Shown here: positions 52,824-61,362 of the stretch, piece by piece | Position numbering within the stretch: position 1 is the first letter of the stretch | Layout: the number at the start of each line of letters is the position of its first letter | Origin: Curtobacterium flaccumfaciens | GTDB lineage: Bacteria; Actinomycetota; Actinomycetes; Actinomycetales; Microbacteriaceae | Assembly (NCBI RefSeq): GCF_013359815.1 | Contig: NZ_JABMCF010000039.1 | Span: 391,819-455,818, forward strand | DNA length: 64,000 bases | Direction: 5' to 3' | Made by a program: the position numbers and the translations under genes | The notes under the pieces: model-generated | Databases searched by the model: none | Told to the model about the DNA's origin: nothing | Seen by the model: only the letters and a program-made list of their open reading frames with translations

Positions 52824-53750
52824 ATGACTGAGATCCCGGAGACCATGCGCGCTGTCCGCTTCGACGAGTGGGGTGACCGATCGGTCCTGCACGTCGCCGA
52901 GGTGCCCGTTCCCGAGGTGACGCCCGGGCGGGTGCTCGTCCGCGTCCGCGCCGCAGGCATCAACCCCGGTGAGTCGGCCATCCGCCAGGGTGCGTTCGGC
53001 GGCGACCTGCCGTCCGGGCAGGGCACCGACTTCGCCGGCATCGTGGTGGCCGTCGGGGCCGAGGTGGACGGCGTCGACGAGGGCGAAGAGGTCATCGGCT
53101 GGTCGTGGGACCGCGCCAGCCAGGCCGAGTACGTCTCCGTGCCGGCCGTCCAGGTCGTCCAGAAGCCACGCCTGCTCGACTGGACCGTGGCGGGTGGCCT
53201 CGACGTCATCGCGACCACCGCGGCCGCAGCCGTGCGTGCGGTCGACCCGCGTCCGGGCGAGACCGTCGTCGTGTCCGGCGCCGCCGGCGGGGTCGGTGGC
53301 TTCGTCACCCAGCTGCTCGCGAACGAGGGCATCGACGTCATCGCCGTCGCCTCCGAGGCGAACCACGAGTGGCTCCGTTCCAAGCGTGCACGGCCGGTCG
53401 CGTACGGCGACGGGCTGCAGGAGCGCATCACCGAACTCGCGACGAACGGCATCGACGCCGTGATCGACACCCACGGCGCCGAGTACGTCCGGCTCGGCAT
53501 CGCCCTCGGGGTGCCGGTCGACCGCATCGAGACGATCATCGCCTTCGACGAGGCCGCCGAGGTCGGGGCGAAGGCCTCGGGCAGCGCGGACACCGCCGAC
53601 CCGGAGATCCTCGGGGCGCTCGCACTGGAGGTCGCGAACGGCGCGATCGAGGTGCCGATCGCCGCGACCTACCCGCTCGACCGCGTGCAGGACGCCTTCG
53701 AGGAGCTCGAGCAGGGCCACACCCGCGGCAAGATCGTCCTCATCCCCTGA
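52824..53750 (+). CDS. NADP-dependent oxidoreductase of the MDR/quinone reductase family
   Basis: The 308-residue protein has the MDR plan: GroES-like N-domain (VRVRAAGINPGESAIRQGAF), GTDFAGIVVAVG, and NADPH-binding VVVSGAAGGVGGFVTQLLAN near residue 155. No zinc cysteine cluster is seen, so it is a quinone-oxidoreductase-like member, which reduces quinones or enones. The C-terminal reads YPLDRVQDAFEELEQGHTRG with KIVLIP. It is leaderless, with TAGCGT 8 nt before ATG. The start was chosen ten codons inside the longest frame for that reason. Confidence 0.9.
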   Translation: MTEIPETMRAVRFDEWGDRSVLHVAEVPVPEVTPGRVLVRVRAAGINPGESAIRQGAFGGDLPSGQGTDFAGIVVAVGAEVDGVDEGEEVIGWSWDRASQAEYVSVPAVQVVQKPRLLDWTVAGGLDVIATTAAAAVRAVDPRPGETVVVSGAAGGVGGFVTQLLANEGIDVIAVASEANHEWLRSKRARPVAYGDGLQERITELATNGIDAVIDTHGAEYVRLGIALGVPVDRIETIIAFDEAAEVGAKASGSADTADPEILGALALEVANGAIEVPIAATYPLDRVQDAFEELEQGHTRGKIVLIP

Positions 53751-53848
53751 CCACGGGGCCGCTCAGGGCCGGTCCGGGGGTTTCCCCCACCACGCTCGGG
53801 GTGCGTCCCGGATGCGCTCGACCGGCGGGGTTGCGTAGCGTCGTCGGT

Positions 53849-54043
53849 ATGAGCACACTCTCCCGTCCCCGCAACGGTCGTCTGCTGGCCGGCGTCTGCG
53901 CCGGTCTCGCCGATCGCTTCAACCTGTCCCGCACCCTGGTCCGGGTGGTCTGGGTCATCCTGAGCTTCTTCCCCGGGCCGCTGTGGATCGCGTACGTCGT
54001 GCTGTGGTTCGTGATGCCGCCCGAGGGCGGTCGGCGGCGCTGA
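53849..54043 (+). CDS. PspC-domain membrane protein
   Basis: The 64-residue protein consists of a PspC domain alone: RNGRLLAGVCAGLADRFNLS then TLVRVVWVILSFFPGPLWIA and YVVLWFVMPPE with two close membrane helices. PspC domains signal envelope stress or regulate sigma factors; this minimal form has no partner gene here. The ATG lies 7 nt after TAGCGT (leaderless). Confidence 0.9.
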   Translation: MSTLSRPRNGRLLAGVCAGLADRFNLSRTLVRVVWVILSFFPGPLWIAYVVLWFVMPPEGGRRR

Positions 54044-54077
54044 GCACCGGTCCGTCCGGACGGGTTAGTGTGGCGGC

Positions 54078-55484
54078 GTGCCGGTCTCCGTCTTCGATCT
54101 GTTCAGCGTCGGTGTCGGCCCCTCGAGCTCGCACACCGTCGGCCCGATGCGGGCCGGTGCCGAGTTCGCCACCCTCGTCCGTGGCCTGCCCGTCGCGTCC
54201 GTGGTGGTCGACCTGTACGGGTCCCTCGCGTCGACCGGACAGGGCCACGGCACGCTCGGTGCCGTCGTCGCCGGGCTCATGGGGTCGCACCCGGAGACCG
54301 TCGACCCCGATGCCATGGTCCTCGCGCTCGACGCCGTGGAGCGCGACGGTGTCCTGCGGCTCGACGGCGGTGCGAGCGTGCCGTTCCGCCTCGCCGACAT
54401 CGTCCTGCACCCCCTGACGATGCTGCCCCGGCACCCGAACGCCATGCGGCTGCGCGCCCGTGACGCCTCCGGTGCCGACCTGGCCGACGAGACCTACTAC
54501 TCGATCGGTGGTGGGTTCATCGCACGGGACGAGGCGGCGGAGCCCGCGGCCGACGCATCCGCTGCCGTCGCCGGTGCCGCGATCCCGGTCGACGACGCCG
54601 TACCGTACCCGTTCTCGAGCGGCGCCGAGCTGCTCGCCGCGTGTGCCGGTTCCGGCCTGCCGATCAGCGGCGTCGCCCTGGCGAACGAGGCCGTCACCCG
54701 GACCGACGCCGAGATCCGGTCCGGACTGCTGGGGATCCACGGGGTGATGGAGTCGTGCGTCGACCGATCCGTCCGCCGGGACGGGTGCCTGCCCGGCGGG
54801 CTCGACGTCCGCCGTCGCGCCGCCACCTGGCACGAGCAGCTCACCCGCGAGGACCCCGACCACGACCCGCTGTTCGCGATGGAGTGGGTGAACCTCGTCG
54901 CCATGGCGGTCAACGAGGAGAACGCCACCGGGGGCCGCGTCGTCACCGCCCCGACGAACGGCGCAGCCGGCATCATCCCCGCGGTCCTGTACTACGCGCT
55001 CACCTACGTGCCCACGGTCGCCGACGCCCCCGCCGCCGAACGGGACGACGCCGTCGTGCGGTTCCTGCTCACCGCCGGGGCGATCGGGTCGATCTACAAG
55101 GAACGGGCGTCGATCTCCGGTGCCGAGGTCGGCTGCCAGGGCGAGGTCGGTTCGGCGGCGTCGATGGCGGCTGCAGGGCTCGCCGAGGTTCTCGGGGGCA
55201 CGCCGGAGCAGGTCGAGAACGCCGCCGAGATCGCGATGGAGCACAACCTCGGGCTGACCTGCGACCCGATCGGCGGCCTGGTGCAGATCCCGTGCATCGA
55301 GCGGAACGCGATCGCGGCGAACAAGGCGATCAACGCCGCCCGGATGGCCCTGCGCGGCGACGGGGTGCACCACGTGTCGCTCGACCAGGTCGTCGAGACG
55401 ATGCGGCAGACCGGGGCGGACATGTCGTCGAAGTACAAGGAGACCGCGATGGGCGGGCTCGCGGTGAACGTCCCGCTCTGCTGA
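54078..55484 (+). CDS. sdaA: L-serine ammonia-lyase (single-chain, iron-sulfur)
   Basis: The 468-residue enzyme begins [20 protein letters not shown], the typical beta-domain of L-serine deaminase, followed by the alpha domain from about residue 270 ([33 protein letters not shown]). Three cysteines placed to bind the 4Fe-4S cluster occur in VGCQGE, LTCDP and IPCIER. It converts L-serine to pyruvate and ammonia. GTG start lies 6 nt after TAGTGT (leaderless). An alanine-rich insertion ([16 protein letters not shown]) lies between the two domains near residue 155. Confidence 0.95.
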   Translation: MPVSVFDLFSVGVGPSSSHTVGPMRAGAEFATLVRGLPVASVVVDLYGSLASTGQGHGTLGAVVAGLMGSHPETVDPDAMVLALDAVERDGVLRLDGGASVPFRLADIVLHPLTMLPRHPNAMRLRARDASGADLADETYYSIGGGFIARDEAAEPAADASAAVAGAAIPVDDAVPYPFSSGAELLAACAGSGLPISGVALANEAVTRTDAEIRSGLLGIHGVMESCVDRSVRRDGCLPGGLDVRRRAATWHEQLTREDPDHDPLFAMEWVNLVAMAVNEENATGGRVVTAPTNGAAGIIPAVLYYALTYVPTVADAPAAERDDAVVRFLLTAGAIGSIYKERASISGAEVGCQGEVGSAASMAAAGLAEVLGGTPEQVENAAEIAMEHNLGLTCDPIGGLVQIPCIERNAIAANKAINAARMALRGDGVHHVSLDQVVETMRQTGADMSSKYKETAMGGLAVNVPLC

Positions 55485-55509
55485 GCGCCAGCTCGCGCCC
55501 GTTCGCGCG

Positions 55510-56346
55510 TCAGGCGTGCAGGAGCGTCAGCAGCCGTGCCGTCTCGGTGGCGATGGCGTCCCGGCCCGCCGACACGTACTTGCGCGGGTCGACGACGTCC
55601 GGCCGCTCGTCGAGCACGGTGCGGAGCGCACGGGTGAACAGGCCGTTCAGGTGCGTCGAGATGTTGACCTTCGTCATCCCCGCGTGCACGGCGCCACGGA
55701 GTTCGTCGTCGGACAGGCCGGAGGACCCGTGCAGCACGAGCGGCACCGGCACCGCGGCACGGAGGCGCTCGACCAGGTCTCGGTCCACCGACGCCTCGCG
55801 GGTCTGCATCGCGTGCGAGGTCCCCACCGCGACCGCCAGGGCATCGACCCCGGTGTCGGCCACGAACGCGGCGGCGTCGGTCGGATCGGTCCGGACGCCG
55901 GGCGCGTGCACGCCGTCCTTGCCGCCGACCTCGCCGAGCTCGGCCTCGATCGCGACGCCCGCGGCGTGACACCGAGCGGCGAGCTCGCGGGTCGCGGCCA
56001 CGTTGGCGGCGAAGTCCAGGTGTGAACCGTCGTACATGACCGAGTCGACGCCCAGCTCGACGCCGGCCGCCACCAGCTCCGGGTCCTCGATGTGGTCGAG
56101 GTGCACGAGGACCTCGACGTCGGCGGCCCGTGCGACCGCCTGGGTCGCGGTCGTGATCGGTGCGAGGCCGCCGTGGTACCGCACGCAGTTCTCGCTGATC
56201 TGCAGGATCACCGGCAGACCGGCCAGCTCGGCACCGGAGACGATCGCCTCGGCGTGCTCGAGCAGCACCACGTTGAACGCGCCGACCCCGCGGCGTGCCG
56301 TCCGGGCGGTGTCGAGCAGGCCGGTGAGGGCGAGGTCGGTGATCAT
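55510..56346 (-). CDS. Class II tagatose/fructose-bisphosphate aldolase (AgaY/GatY/KbaY-like)
   Basis: The 278-residue protein has the class II aldolase landmarks: GAFNVVLLEHAEAIVSGAEL, HLDHIEDPELV (zinc His/Asp near residue 82), EAELGEVGGKDG, LHGSSGLSDDEL (His) and KVNISTHLN (substrate loop). It cleaves ketose-1,6-bisphosphate into dihydroxyacetone phosphate and glyceraldehyde-3-phosphate. Position last in the amino-sugar operon, overlapping the PfkB kinase by ATGA, makes tagatose-1,6-bisphosphate the likely substrate. The stop lies 25 nt from the convergent serine deaminase. Confidence 0.92.
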   Translation of the reverse strand: MITDLALTGLLDTARTARRGVGAFNVVLLEHAEAIVSGAELAGLPVILQISENCVRYHGGLAPITTATQAVARAADVEVLVHLDHIEDPELVAAGVELGVDSVMYDGSHLDFAANVAATRELAARCHAAGVAIEAELGEVGGKDGVHAPGVRTDPTDAAAFVADTGVDALAVAVGTSHAMQTREASVDRDLVERLRAAVPVPLVLHGSSGLSDDELRGAVHAGMTKVNISTHLNGLFTRALRTVLDERPDVVDPRKYVSAGRDAIATETARLLTLLHA

Positions 56347-57386
56347 GCGGGGGTCCTCGTTCGGTCGTGGGCGGGAGCAGGCGGGGTGGACAGGAATCGT
56401 TGGACGTCTGCCGGGTCGACCACTCCGGCCACCGGCTGGAGGACGGCCGCGGCACCGTGTGCGGCGGCGGACCGCAGGGCTCGGAACAGGGTGGCGTCGT
56501 CGGGGGCCGGGACGCTGCCGTCAGGCCCGGGGAGACCAGCACCGACGAGGACATCGACGAGCACACTGACGAGCCCGGCGGTGGCTGCGTCCCCGGCGCC
56601 GGTCGGGTTGCCCGAGACCCCGGGGACGGCCGGCACCTCGAGCACGTGCTCGGCGGTGTGGGCTGCGATGCCGTCGGATCCGCGGGACACCACGACGACC
56701 GTCGCGCCGAGTCCGAGGAGCCGGAGCGCTCCAGATCGCTCGTCGTCGGCGCCCGTGGCCTCGAGCAGTTCCTCGCGGTTGGGCTTGCAGACCGTCGCGC
56801 CGGCCGACGCGGCAGCCAGCAGCGCGGTGCCCGAGCAGTCGACCACGGAGAGCACACCGCGGCGGCGGGCGGCGGTGACCCAGCGGGCGACGACCGCGGG
56901 GTCGGTGTCGCGGGGCAGGGAGCCCGACACGACCAGGGCAGCGGCGGGCGGGGCACCGGCGGCACCGTTGGCGCCATCGGCACCGCCAGTACGGCCGACA
57001 TCGCCGTCGAGCAGTGTCTCGACCGCGGTGGTGACCGCGTCCCACTCGTCGGGGCTGAGCACGGGGCCGGGCTCGCCGAACATCGTCGGGTGCGCGAGGT
57101 CGTCCACCACCGTGACGGTCGTGCGGGTCTCGCCACGGACAGCGATGTCGGTATGGGCGAGCCCGAGATCGTCGAGGGCATGGGCGATCCAGTGCCCGCC
57201 GTCGCCGCCGAGGGGCAGCACAGCGTGGGTCGGGACACCGGTGGCTGCGAGGACCCGCCCGACGTTCAGGCCCTTGCCGCCGGGACGCCGCTGGACCTCG
57301 AGCACGCGCTGGGTCTCGCCGATGCGCTGTTCGGCGACCCGGTAGGTCACGTCGACGGCCGGGTTCGGGGTGACGACGAGGATCAC
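56343..57386 (-). CDS. PfkB-family tagatose-6-phosphate (or 1-phosphofructo-) kinase
   Basis: The 347-residue kinase shows PNPAVDVTYRV at the start, RRPGGKGLNVGRVLAATG near residue 37 (PfkB signature 1) and NPTGAGDAATAGLVSVLVD near residue 270 (signature 2, catalytic aspartate in GAGD). This matches LacC/FruK-type kinases that phosphorylate ketohexose phosphates. A Gly/Ala-rich insert (GGADGANGAAGAPP) sits near residue 135. GTG start overlaps the NagA stop. In context it makes tagatose-1,6-bisphosphate for the aldolase that follows. Confidence 0.9.
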   Translation of the reverse strand: MILVVTPNPAVDVTYRVAEQRIGETQRVLEVQRRPGGKGLNVGRVLAATGVPTHAVLPLGGDGGHWIAHALDDLGLAHTDIAVRGETRTTVTVVDDLAHPTMFGEPGPVLSPDEWDAVTTAVETLLDGDVGRTGGADGANGAAGAPPAAALVVSGSLPRDTDPAVVARWVTAARRRGVLSVVDCSGTALLAAASAGATVCKPNREELLEATGADDERSGALRLLGLGATVVVVSRGSDGIAAHTAEHVLEVPAVPGVSGNPTGAGDAATAGLVSVLVDVLVGAGLPGPDGSVPAPDDATLFRALRSAAAHGAAAVLQPVAGVVDPADVQRFLSTPPAPAHDRTRTPA

Positions 57387-58501
57387 GCGACCACCGCCGT
57401 CGGCAGGGTTCGGACGCTGCCGCGCTCCGGGTCGAGCACGACCAGGTCGGCGGGGGCGCCCACGCTGAGCGGTGCCGGAGCCCCGAGCAGGTGTGCCGCA
57501 CGCCCCGCGGACACCGCGACGACCTCGGGCAGGTCGGTCCCCGCGTCGAGCAGACGACGGACGGCGTCGGCGACCGTGATCGTGCTGCCCGCCAGCGATG
57601 AACCGTCGGCGAGCACGGCGAGCCCGTCGCGGACGGTCACCGCCGATCCGGCCACCGTGTACGCCCCGTCGGGGCAGCCCGTCGCCGCCATGGCGTCGGA
57701 GACCAGGACCATCCGGCCCGGAGCGCTGCGCTGGACGATGTCGACGGTGACCGGGTCGAGGTGGTGGCCGTCGACGATGCACTCGAGCAGCACGCGGTCG
57801 TCGGAGAGCGCGACTCCGACCGGCCCGGGCTCACGGTGGTGCAGCGGGGGCATCCCGTTGAACAGGTGGGTGACGAGCGAGGCTCCGGCGTCGACCGCGC
57901 GGCGGGTCTGTTCGGCGGTGGCGTCGGTGTGGCCGATGGCGACGACGACCCCGGCGTCGACGAAGCGGGCGACGGCGTCGAGTGCACCCGGGAGCTCCGG
58001 CGCGAGGGTGACGATCCGCAGGGCGCCACCGGCGGCGTCGCAGTAGGCGTCGACCTCAGTGGGGTCCGGGGCATGCAGCAGGTCGACGCGGTGCGCCCCG
58101 CGACGGGCCGGCGCGAGCCACGGCCCCTCCAGGTGCAGCCCGGCGAGCGTGCCGTCCGCGACGAGCGGCCGGAGCCGGGTGAGGGCCGCCACGGTGTCCG
58201 CGCGCTCGCCCGTGGCGACGGACCCGACCAGGGTGGTCGTGCCCCGTGACCGGTGGTGCCCGGCGGCGATACGGGCATTCTCGGCGGAGCACCCGGCGAA
58301 GTCGTGCCCGAGCGCGCCGTGGGCGTGCAGGTCGACGAACCCGGGCACGACCGCGCCGTCGACGGTGACGGCGGTGTCCGTGCGCATCGGGGCCCCGGTG
58401 CCGGTCGCCAGCACGGTGTCGTCGTCACCGATGACGAGCCAGCCGTCGTGCAGGTCCCCCTGGGCCGTGACGATGCGATGAGCTCGGACGAGGGTCGTCA
58501 C
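57383..58501 (-). CDS. N-acetyl-hexosamine-6-phosphate deacetylase (NagA/AgaA family)
   Basis: The 372-residue amidohydrolase has the metal motifs of NagA: VDLHAHGALGHDF (HxH near residue 60), LHLEGPWLAP (Glu), AIGHTDATAEQT, VTHLFNGMPPLHHREPG and the catalytic LVSDAMAATGCPDGAY. It removes acetate from GlcNAc-6-P or GalNAc-6-P. The neighbouring isomerase, PfkB kinase and aldolase argue for GalNAc-6-P (AgaA). ATG overlaps the ROK stop (ATGA), and GTGA couples it to the PfkB gene. Confidence 0.94.
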   Translation of the reverse strand: MTTLVRAHRIVTAQGDLHDGWLVIGDDDTVLATGTGAPMRTDTAVTVDGAVVPGFVDLHAHGALGHDFAGCSAENARIAAGHHRSRGTTTLVGSVATGERADTVAALTRLRPLVADGTLAGLHLEGPWLAPARRGAHRVDLLHAPDPTEVDAYCDAAGGALRIVTLAPELPGALDAVARFVDAGVVVAIGHTDATAEQTRRAVDAGASLVTHLFNGMPPLHHREPGPVGVALSDDRVLLECIVDGHHLDPVTVDIVQRSAPGRMVLVSDAMAATGCPDGAYTVAGSAVTVRDGLAVLADGSSLAGSTITVADAVRRLLDAGTDLPEVVAVSAGRAAHLLGAPAPLSVGAPADLVVLDPERGSVRTLPTAVVA

Positions 58502-59409
58502 AGCAGGACTCCGGTCTCGGTCTCGAGCAGCGCGCGTGCGAGGATCCCTGCTCCGATGGCGCCGGCTGCGTCGCCGTGCCGGGCGGGGACGACGACGGGG
58601 ACACGGACGCCCTGCAGGCGCTCCGTGACGGCGTCGCGCAGCGGGTCGAGCAGCAGCGGCCCCGACTCGGCGAGTCCCCCGCCGACGATGATGGTGTGGA
58701 CCCCGGCGACCGCGGTCGTCCAGGCGAGCGCGTCGGCCAGGACCGCGACGCAGTCGTCCCAGACCGCACGGGCTGCGGGGTCGCCCTGGCGGACCAGGAG
58801 CATGGCGGCGTGAGCGGATGGCGCGCCGGAACGACGTGCGACTCCCCCGGCGGACGCGATCTCCTCGACGCGGTGGCCCGCGTGCGGACCGGTCTGGATG
58901 CGGACCTGCCCGATCTCCCCCGCCCAGCCACCGCCGGACACGACGACGCCGTCGACCACCAGCGCGCTCGCGAGACCGGTGCCGACCGGCACGAACGAGA
59001 CCGACCCCCGCGAGAGCGCCGGGTCACCGGCCCGGACCTCGGCCAGGGCCCCGGCGCGGACGTCGTGGCCGAAGGCGATCGGGACGTCGATCCCCTGCCG
59101 CAGGAGCTCGGCGCGGACGAGGTCACGCACCGGGACGTCGCGCCACCCGAGGTTGACGGACAGGTCCACGGTGCCGCGGGTCTCGTCGACGACGCCGGGG
59201 GTCACCAGCCCGATGGCTCCGAGCTGCGCCCGGCGGGTGGCCTGTGCGGTCAGTTCGGCGACAACGGCGGCGAGGCGCTCAGCGTCCGGGTCGTCACGCG
59301 GCGTCGGTACCCGGGTCTCGTCGAGGACGAGTCCGTCGGCCGTCGTCAGCCGGGTCTTGATGCCCGTGCCGCCGACGTCGACCCCGAGCACCGCGCCTGC
59401 GCCACCCAT
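58498..59409 (-). CDS. ROK-family sugar kinase, probable N-acetyl-hexosamine kinase (AgaK-like)
   Basis: The 303-residue protein has the ROK start AVLGVDVGGTGIKTRLTT, a phosphate loop and VSFVPVGTGLASALVVDGVV near residue 135. The catalytic aspartate lies in AFGHDVRAGALAEV. The CxCGxxGCxE zinc motif normally before EIASA is missing; the site reads VRIQTGPHAGHRVEEIASAG. Zinc-less ROK kinases exist, so it may still be active. It would phosphorylate GalNAc or GlcNAc after uptake. It touches the isomerase gene by TGATG overlap. Confidence 0.88.
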   Translation of the reverse strand: MGGAGAVLGVDVGGTGIKTRLTTADGLVLDETRVPTPRDDPDAERLAAVVAELTAQATRRAQLGAIGLVTPGVVDETRGTVDLSVNLGWRDVPVRDLVRAELLRQGIDVPIAFGHDVRAGALAEVRAGDPALSRGSVSFVPVGTGLASALVVDGVVVSGGGWAGEIGQVRIQTGPHAGHRVEEIASAGGVARRSGAPSAHAAMLLVRQGDPAARAVWDDCVAVLADALAWTTAVAGVHTIIVGGGLAESGPLLLDPLRDAVTERLQGVRVPVVVPARHGDAAGAIGAGILARALLETETGVLL

Positions 59410-60287
59410 CAGGTGAGGATGACCGACCGGGTGAGCGACCGGGGGTTGTCCGGGTCCAGCCCGCGTCCCTCGGCCAGGGCGACGGCGAACCGGTGCACCA
59501 CGACGAGTCCGGCGATCGGGTCGAGGTCGTGCTGGACGAAGCGGGCACCGGCTGCGGCGACCTCGTCGGCCAGCCCCTCGGGTGCGGTGCCGAGCGACCA
59601 GACGAGCCGGCCGGGCTGGGCGATCGCGATGGGACCGTGCCGGTAGTCCATCGCCGGGTAGGACTCGGCCCAGAACTGCGCGGCCTCACGCGTCTTGAGC
59701 GCGGCTTCGAACGTCAGGCCGACGGCGGCCCCACGGCCGACGAACGAGACCTGCTCGGCGTCGAGCAGGTCGTCGATGGGCACCGTCAGCGCGGTCTCGG
59801 CCTGAGCGGCGAGGGCGTCGACGTCGTCACCGATGGACGCCCGCAGCAGTGCAAGGGTCGTGGTGGCGAAGCGGGTCTGGACGACCGAACGCTCGTCGGC
59901 GAAGGGCAGGGCGACCACCTGGTCGGCGACGGCCGCAGCAGGGCTGTCGGCGACGGCCGTGATCAGGACGGTCCGTTGCGACGGCAGGGCCTGCAGCAGG
60001 TCGACGATCTCGGTCGTCGTGCCCGAGCGGCTGATCATGAGCACGCGGTCGTACTCGCGGGACGCGGGGTACTCCGACCCGGCGAAGGCATCGGTCACGC
60101 CGAGGCCCGCCTGCTCACGGGCGACGGCGTAGCTCATGGCGATGAACCAGCTCGTGCCGCAGCCGATCACGGCCACGCGTTCCCCCGGCTGGGGGAGCGC
60201 GTCGGCGAAGGTCGGCAGGAGCGCGGCGGCTGCACGCCAGGTCTCCGGCTGCGAGGCCAGTTCAGCGCTCACGAAGGTGTCGGTCAT
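59409..60287 (-). CDS. SIS-domain sugar isomerase/deaminase (AgaS-like)
   Basis: The 292-residue protein has two SIS domains: the first with RVAVIGCGTSWFIAMSYAVA near residue 38, ISRSGTTTEIVDLLQALPSQ near 85, and the second from about residue 165 (SFVGRGAAVGLTFEAALKTR). This layout matches AgaS, which deaminates and isomerises galactosamine-6-phosphate to tagatose-6-phosphate. It lacks the glutaminase domain of GlmS. It is first in the five-gene operon and faces the DeoR gene. The start ATG follows GGAAGGCTCCC. Confidence 0.9.
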   Translation of the reverse strand: MTDTFVSAELASQPETWRAAAALLPTFADALPQPGERVAVIGCGTSWFIAMSYAVAREQAGLGVTDAFAGSEYPASREYDRVLMISRSGTTTEIVDLLQALPSQRTVLITAVADSPAAAVADQVVALPFADERSVVQTRFATTTLALLRASIGDDVDALAAQAETALTVPIDDLLDAEQVSFVGRGAAVGLTFEAALKTREAAQFWAESYPAMDYRHGPIAIAQPGRLVWSLGTAPEGLADEVAAAGARFVQHDLDPIAGLVVVHRFAVALAEGRGLDPDNPRSLTRSVILT

Positions 60288-60341
60288 GGGAGCCTTCCGG
60301 GTCCGGGTCGATCCGGGTGATCGATGATCAGGAAGCGTAGC

Positions 60342-60380
60342 GAGCGATCGTGCGCAAGGGAAGGGGAAAACGTCATTTCC
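60342..60380. promoter_or_regulatory. Candidate operators between AgaS-like operon and DeoR gene
   Basis: GAGCGATC (60342-60349) followed by GTGCGCAA recurs at 61282 in the promoter of the Gfo/Idh gene. CGATCGTG (60345-60352) recurs at 61248. The inverted repeat GGAAAACGTCATTTCC (60365-60380) lies upstream of the DeoR -10. All are candidate DeoR operators. Confidence 0.5.
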
Positions 60381-60420
60381 GATCACCGGGCGACGGTCGT
60401 GACGCCGTAGGATGACCGTC

Positions 60421-61209
60421 ATGACCCCCCAACAGCGGCTGAACGCCCTGCTCGAACTGGTGAGCGAACGCGGCAACGTGTCGATCGCCGAGATCGGGGA
60501 GCTGCTCGGGATCTCCGCCGCGACGGCCCGCCGTGACCTCGCGACCCTCGCCGACCAGCGGCTCGTCACGCGCACGCACGGGGGCGCGGCAGCACTCGGG
60601 GCCGGGTACGAGCTCCCGCTGCAGTACAAGATCGCCCGGCAGGCCGAGGCCAAGATGGCGATCGCCCGTGCGGCCGCCCGACTGGTGCAGCCGGGGGAGA
60701 CCGTCGGGCTCAACGGCGGGACCACCACGACCGAGGTCGCGCGTGAACTCGGCAAGAGCGAGCGGTTCATCCGCGCGGACGGCGAGTTCGGCATCACGAT
60801 CGTCACGAACGCCCTGAACGTCGGGTACGAGCTGTCCGTCCGCGCCAACGTGAAGATCGTGGTCACCGGTGGTGTGGCGCGGCGGCAGTCCTACGAGCTC
60901 GTCGGGCCGCTCGTCCGGGACACCCTCGACGAGTTCGCCCTCGACCTCGTGGTGCTCGGCGTCGACGGCCTCACCGGCCAGTACGGCGCGACCACCATGC
61001 ACGAGGGCGAGGCCGAGGTCAGCCGCCACTTCGCCTCGGTCGGACGACGCGTCGTCGTGGTCGCCGACTCGACCAAGATCGAACGGTCGACCTTCGCCCG
61101 GATCTGCCCGCTCGACCGCATCGACGTCCTGGTCACCGACCAGCCGGTGCCTGCCTCGTTCGCCGCTGACCTGGCCAGCGCCGGCGTGGAGCTCGTCGTC
61201 GCCGACTGA
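60421..61209 (+). CDS. DeoR-family regulator (AgaR-like)
   Basis: The 262-residue protein starts with the DeoR helix-turn-helix (QRLNALLELVSERGNVSIAE, ISAATARRDLATLADQRLVT near residues 25-48) and then the sugar-phosphate sensing DeoRC domain with GLNGGTTTTEVARELG, VVTGGVARRQSYELVGPLV and DLVVLGVDGLTGQYGATTM. Such regulators respond to a sugar phosphate. Being divergent from the Aga-like operon and upstream of the Gfo/Idh-transport operon, it likely controls both. It is leaderless (TAGGAT 7 nt before ATG). Confidence 0.93.
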   Translation: MTPQQRLNALLELVSERGNVSIAEIGELLGISAATARRDLATLADQRLVTRTHGGAAALGAGYELPLQYKIARQAEAKMAIARAAARLVQPGETVGLNGGTTTTEVARELGKSERFIRADGEFGITIVTNALNVGYELSVRANVKIVVTGGVARRQSYELVGPLVRDTLDEFALDLVVLGVDGLTGQYGATTMHEGEAEVSRHFASVGRRVVVVADSTKIERSTFARICPLDRIDVLVTDQPVPASFAADLASAGVELVVAD

Positions 61210-61243
61210 GCACCCCCTGCGGCCGCCCCGGAGCGGTCCGGAC

Positions 61244-61305
61244 GTTTCGATCGTGTAAAACACTCCCCGGCACGGATGCGTGAGCGATCCGTGAGCGCCT
61301 ATTGT
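61244..61305 (+). promoter_or_regulatory. Promoter and candidate operators of the Gfo/Idh-transport operon
   Basis: GTTTCGATCGTGTAAAAC (61244-61261) has GTTT/AAAC ends and contains CGATCGTG. GAGCGATC lies at 61282-61289, directly upstream of a likely -10 TATTGT (61300-61305), where a repressor would block polymerase. Both octamers are shared with 60342-60352. Confidence 0.5.
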
Positions 61306-61362
61306 GCATTCATGATCGATTCGGCATCATGGGCGTCACATTCACGCAAGGGAGCGATGAGC

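Noticed and set aside
57383..60287. A GlcNAc (Nag) pathway reading of the amino-sugar operon.
   Set aside because: No NagB deaminase is present, while a ketose-phosphate kinase and bisphosphate aldolase are, which fits the Aga route better; GlcNAc use cannot be excluded.
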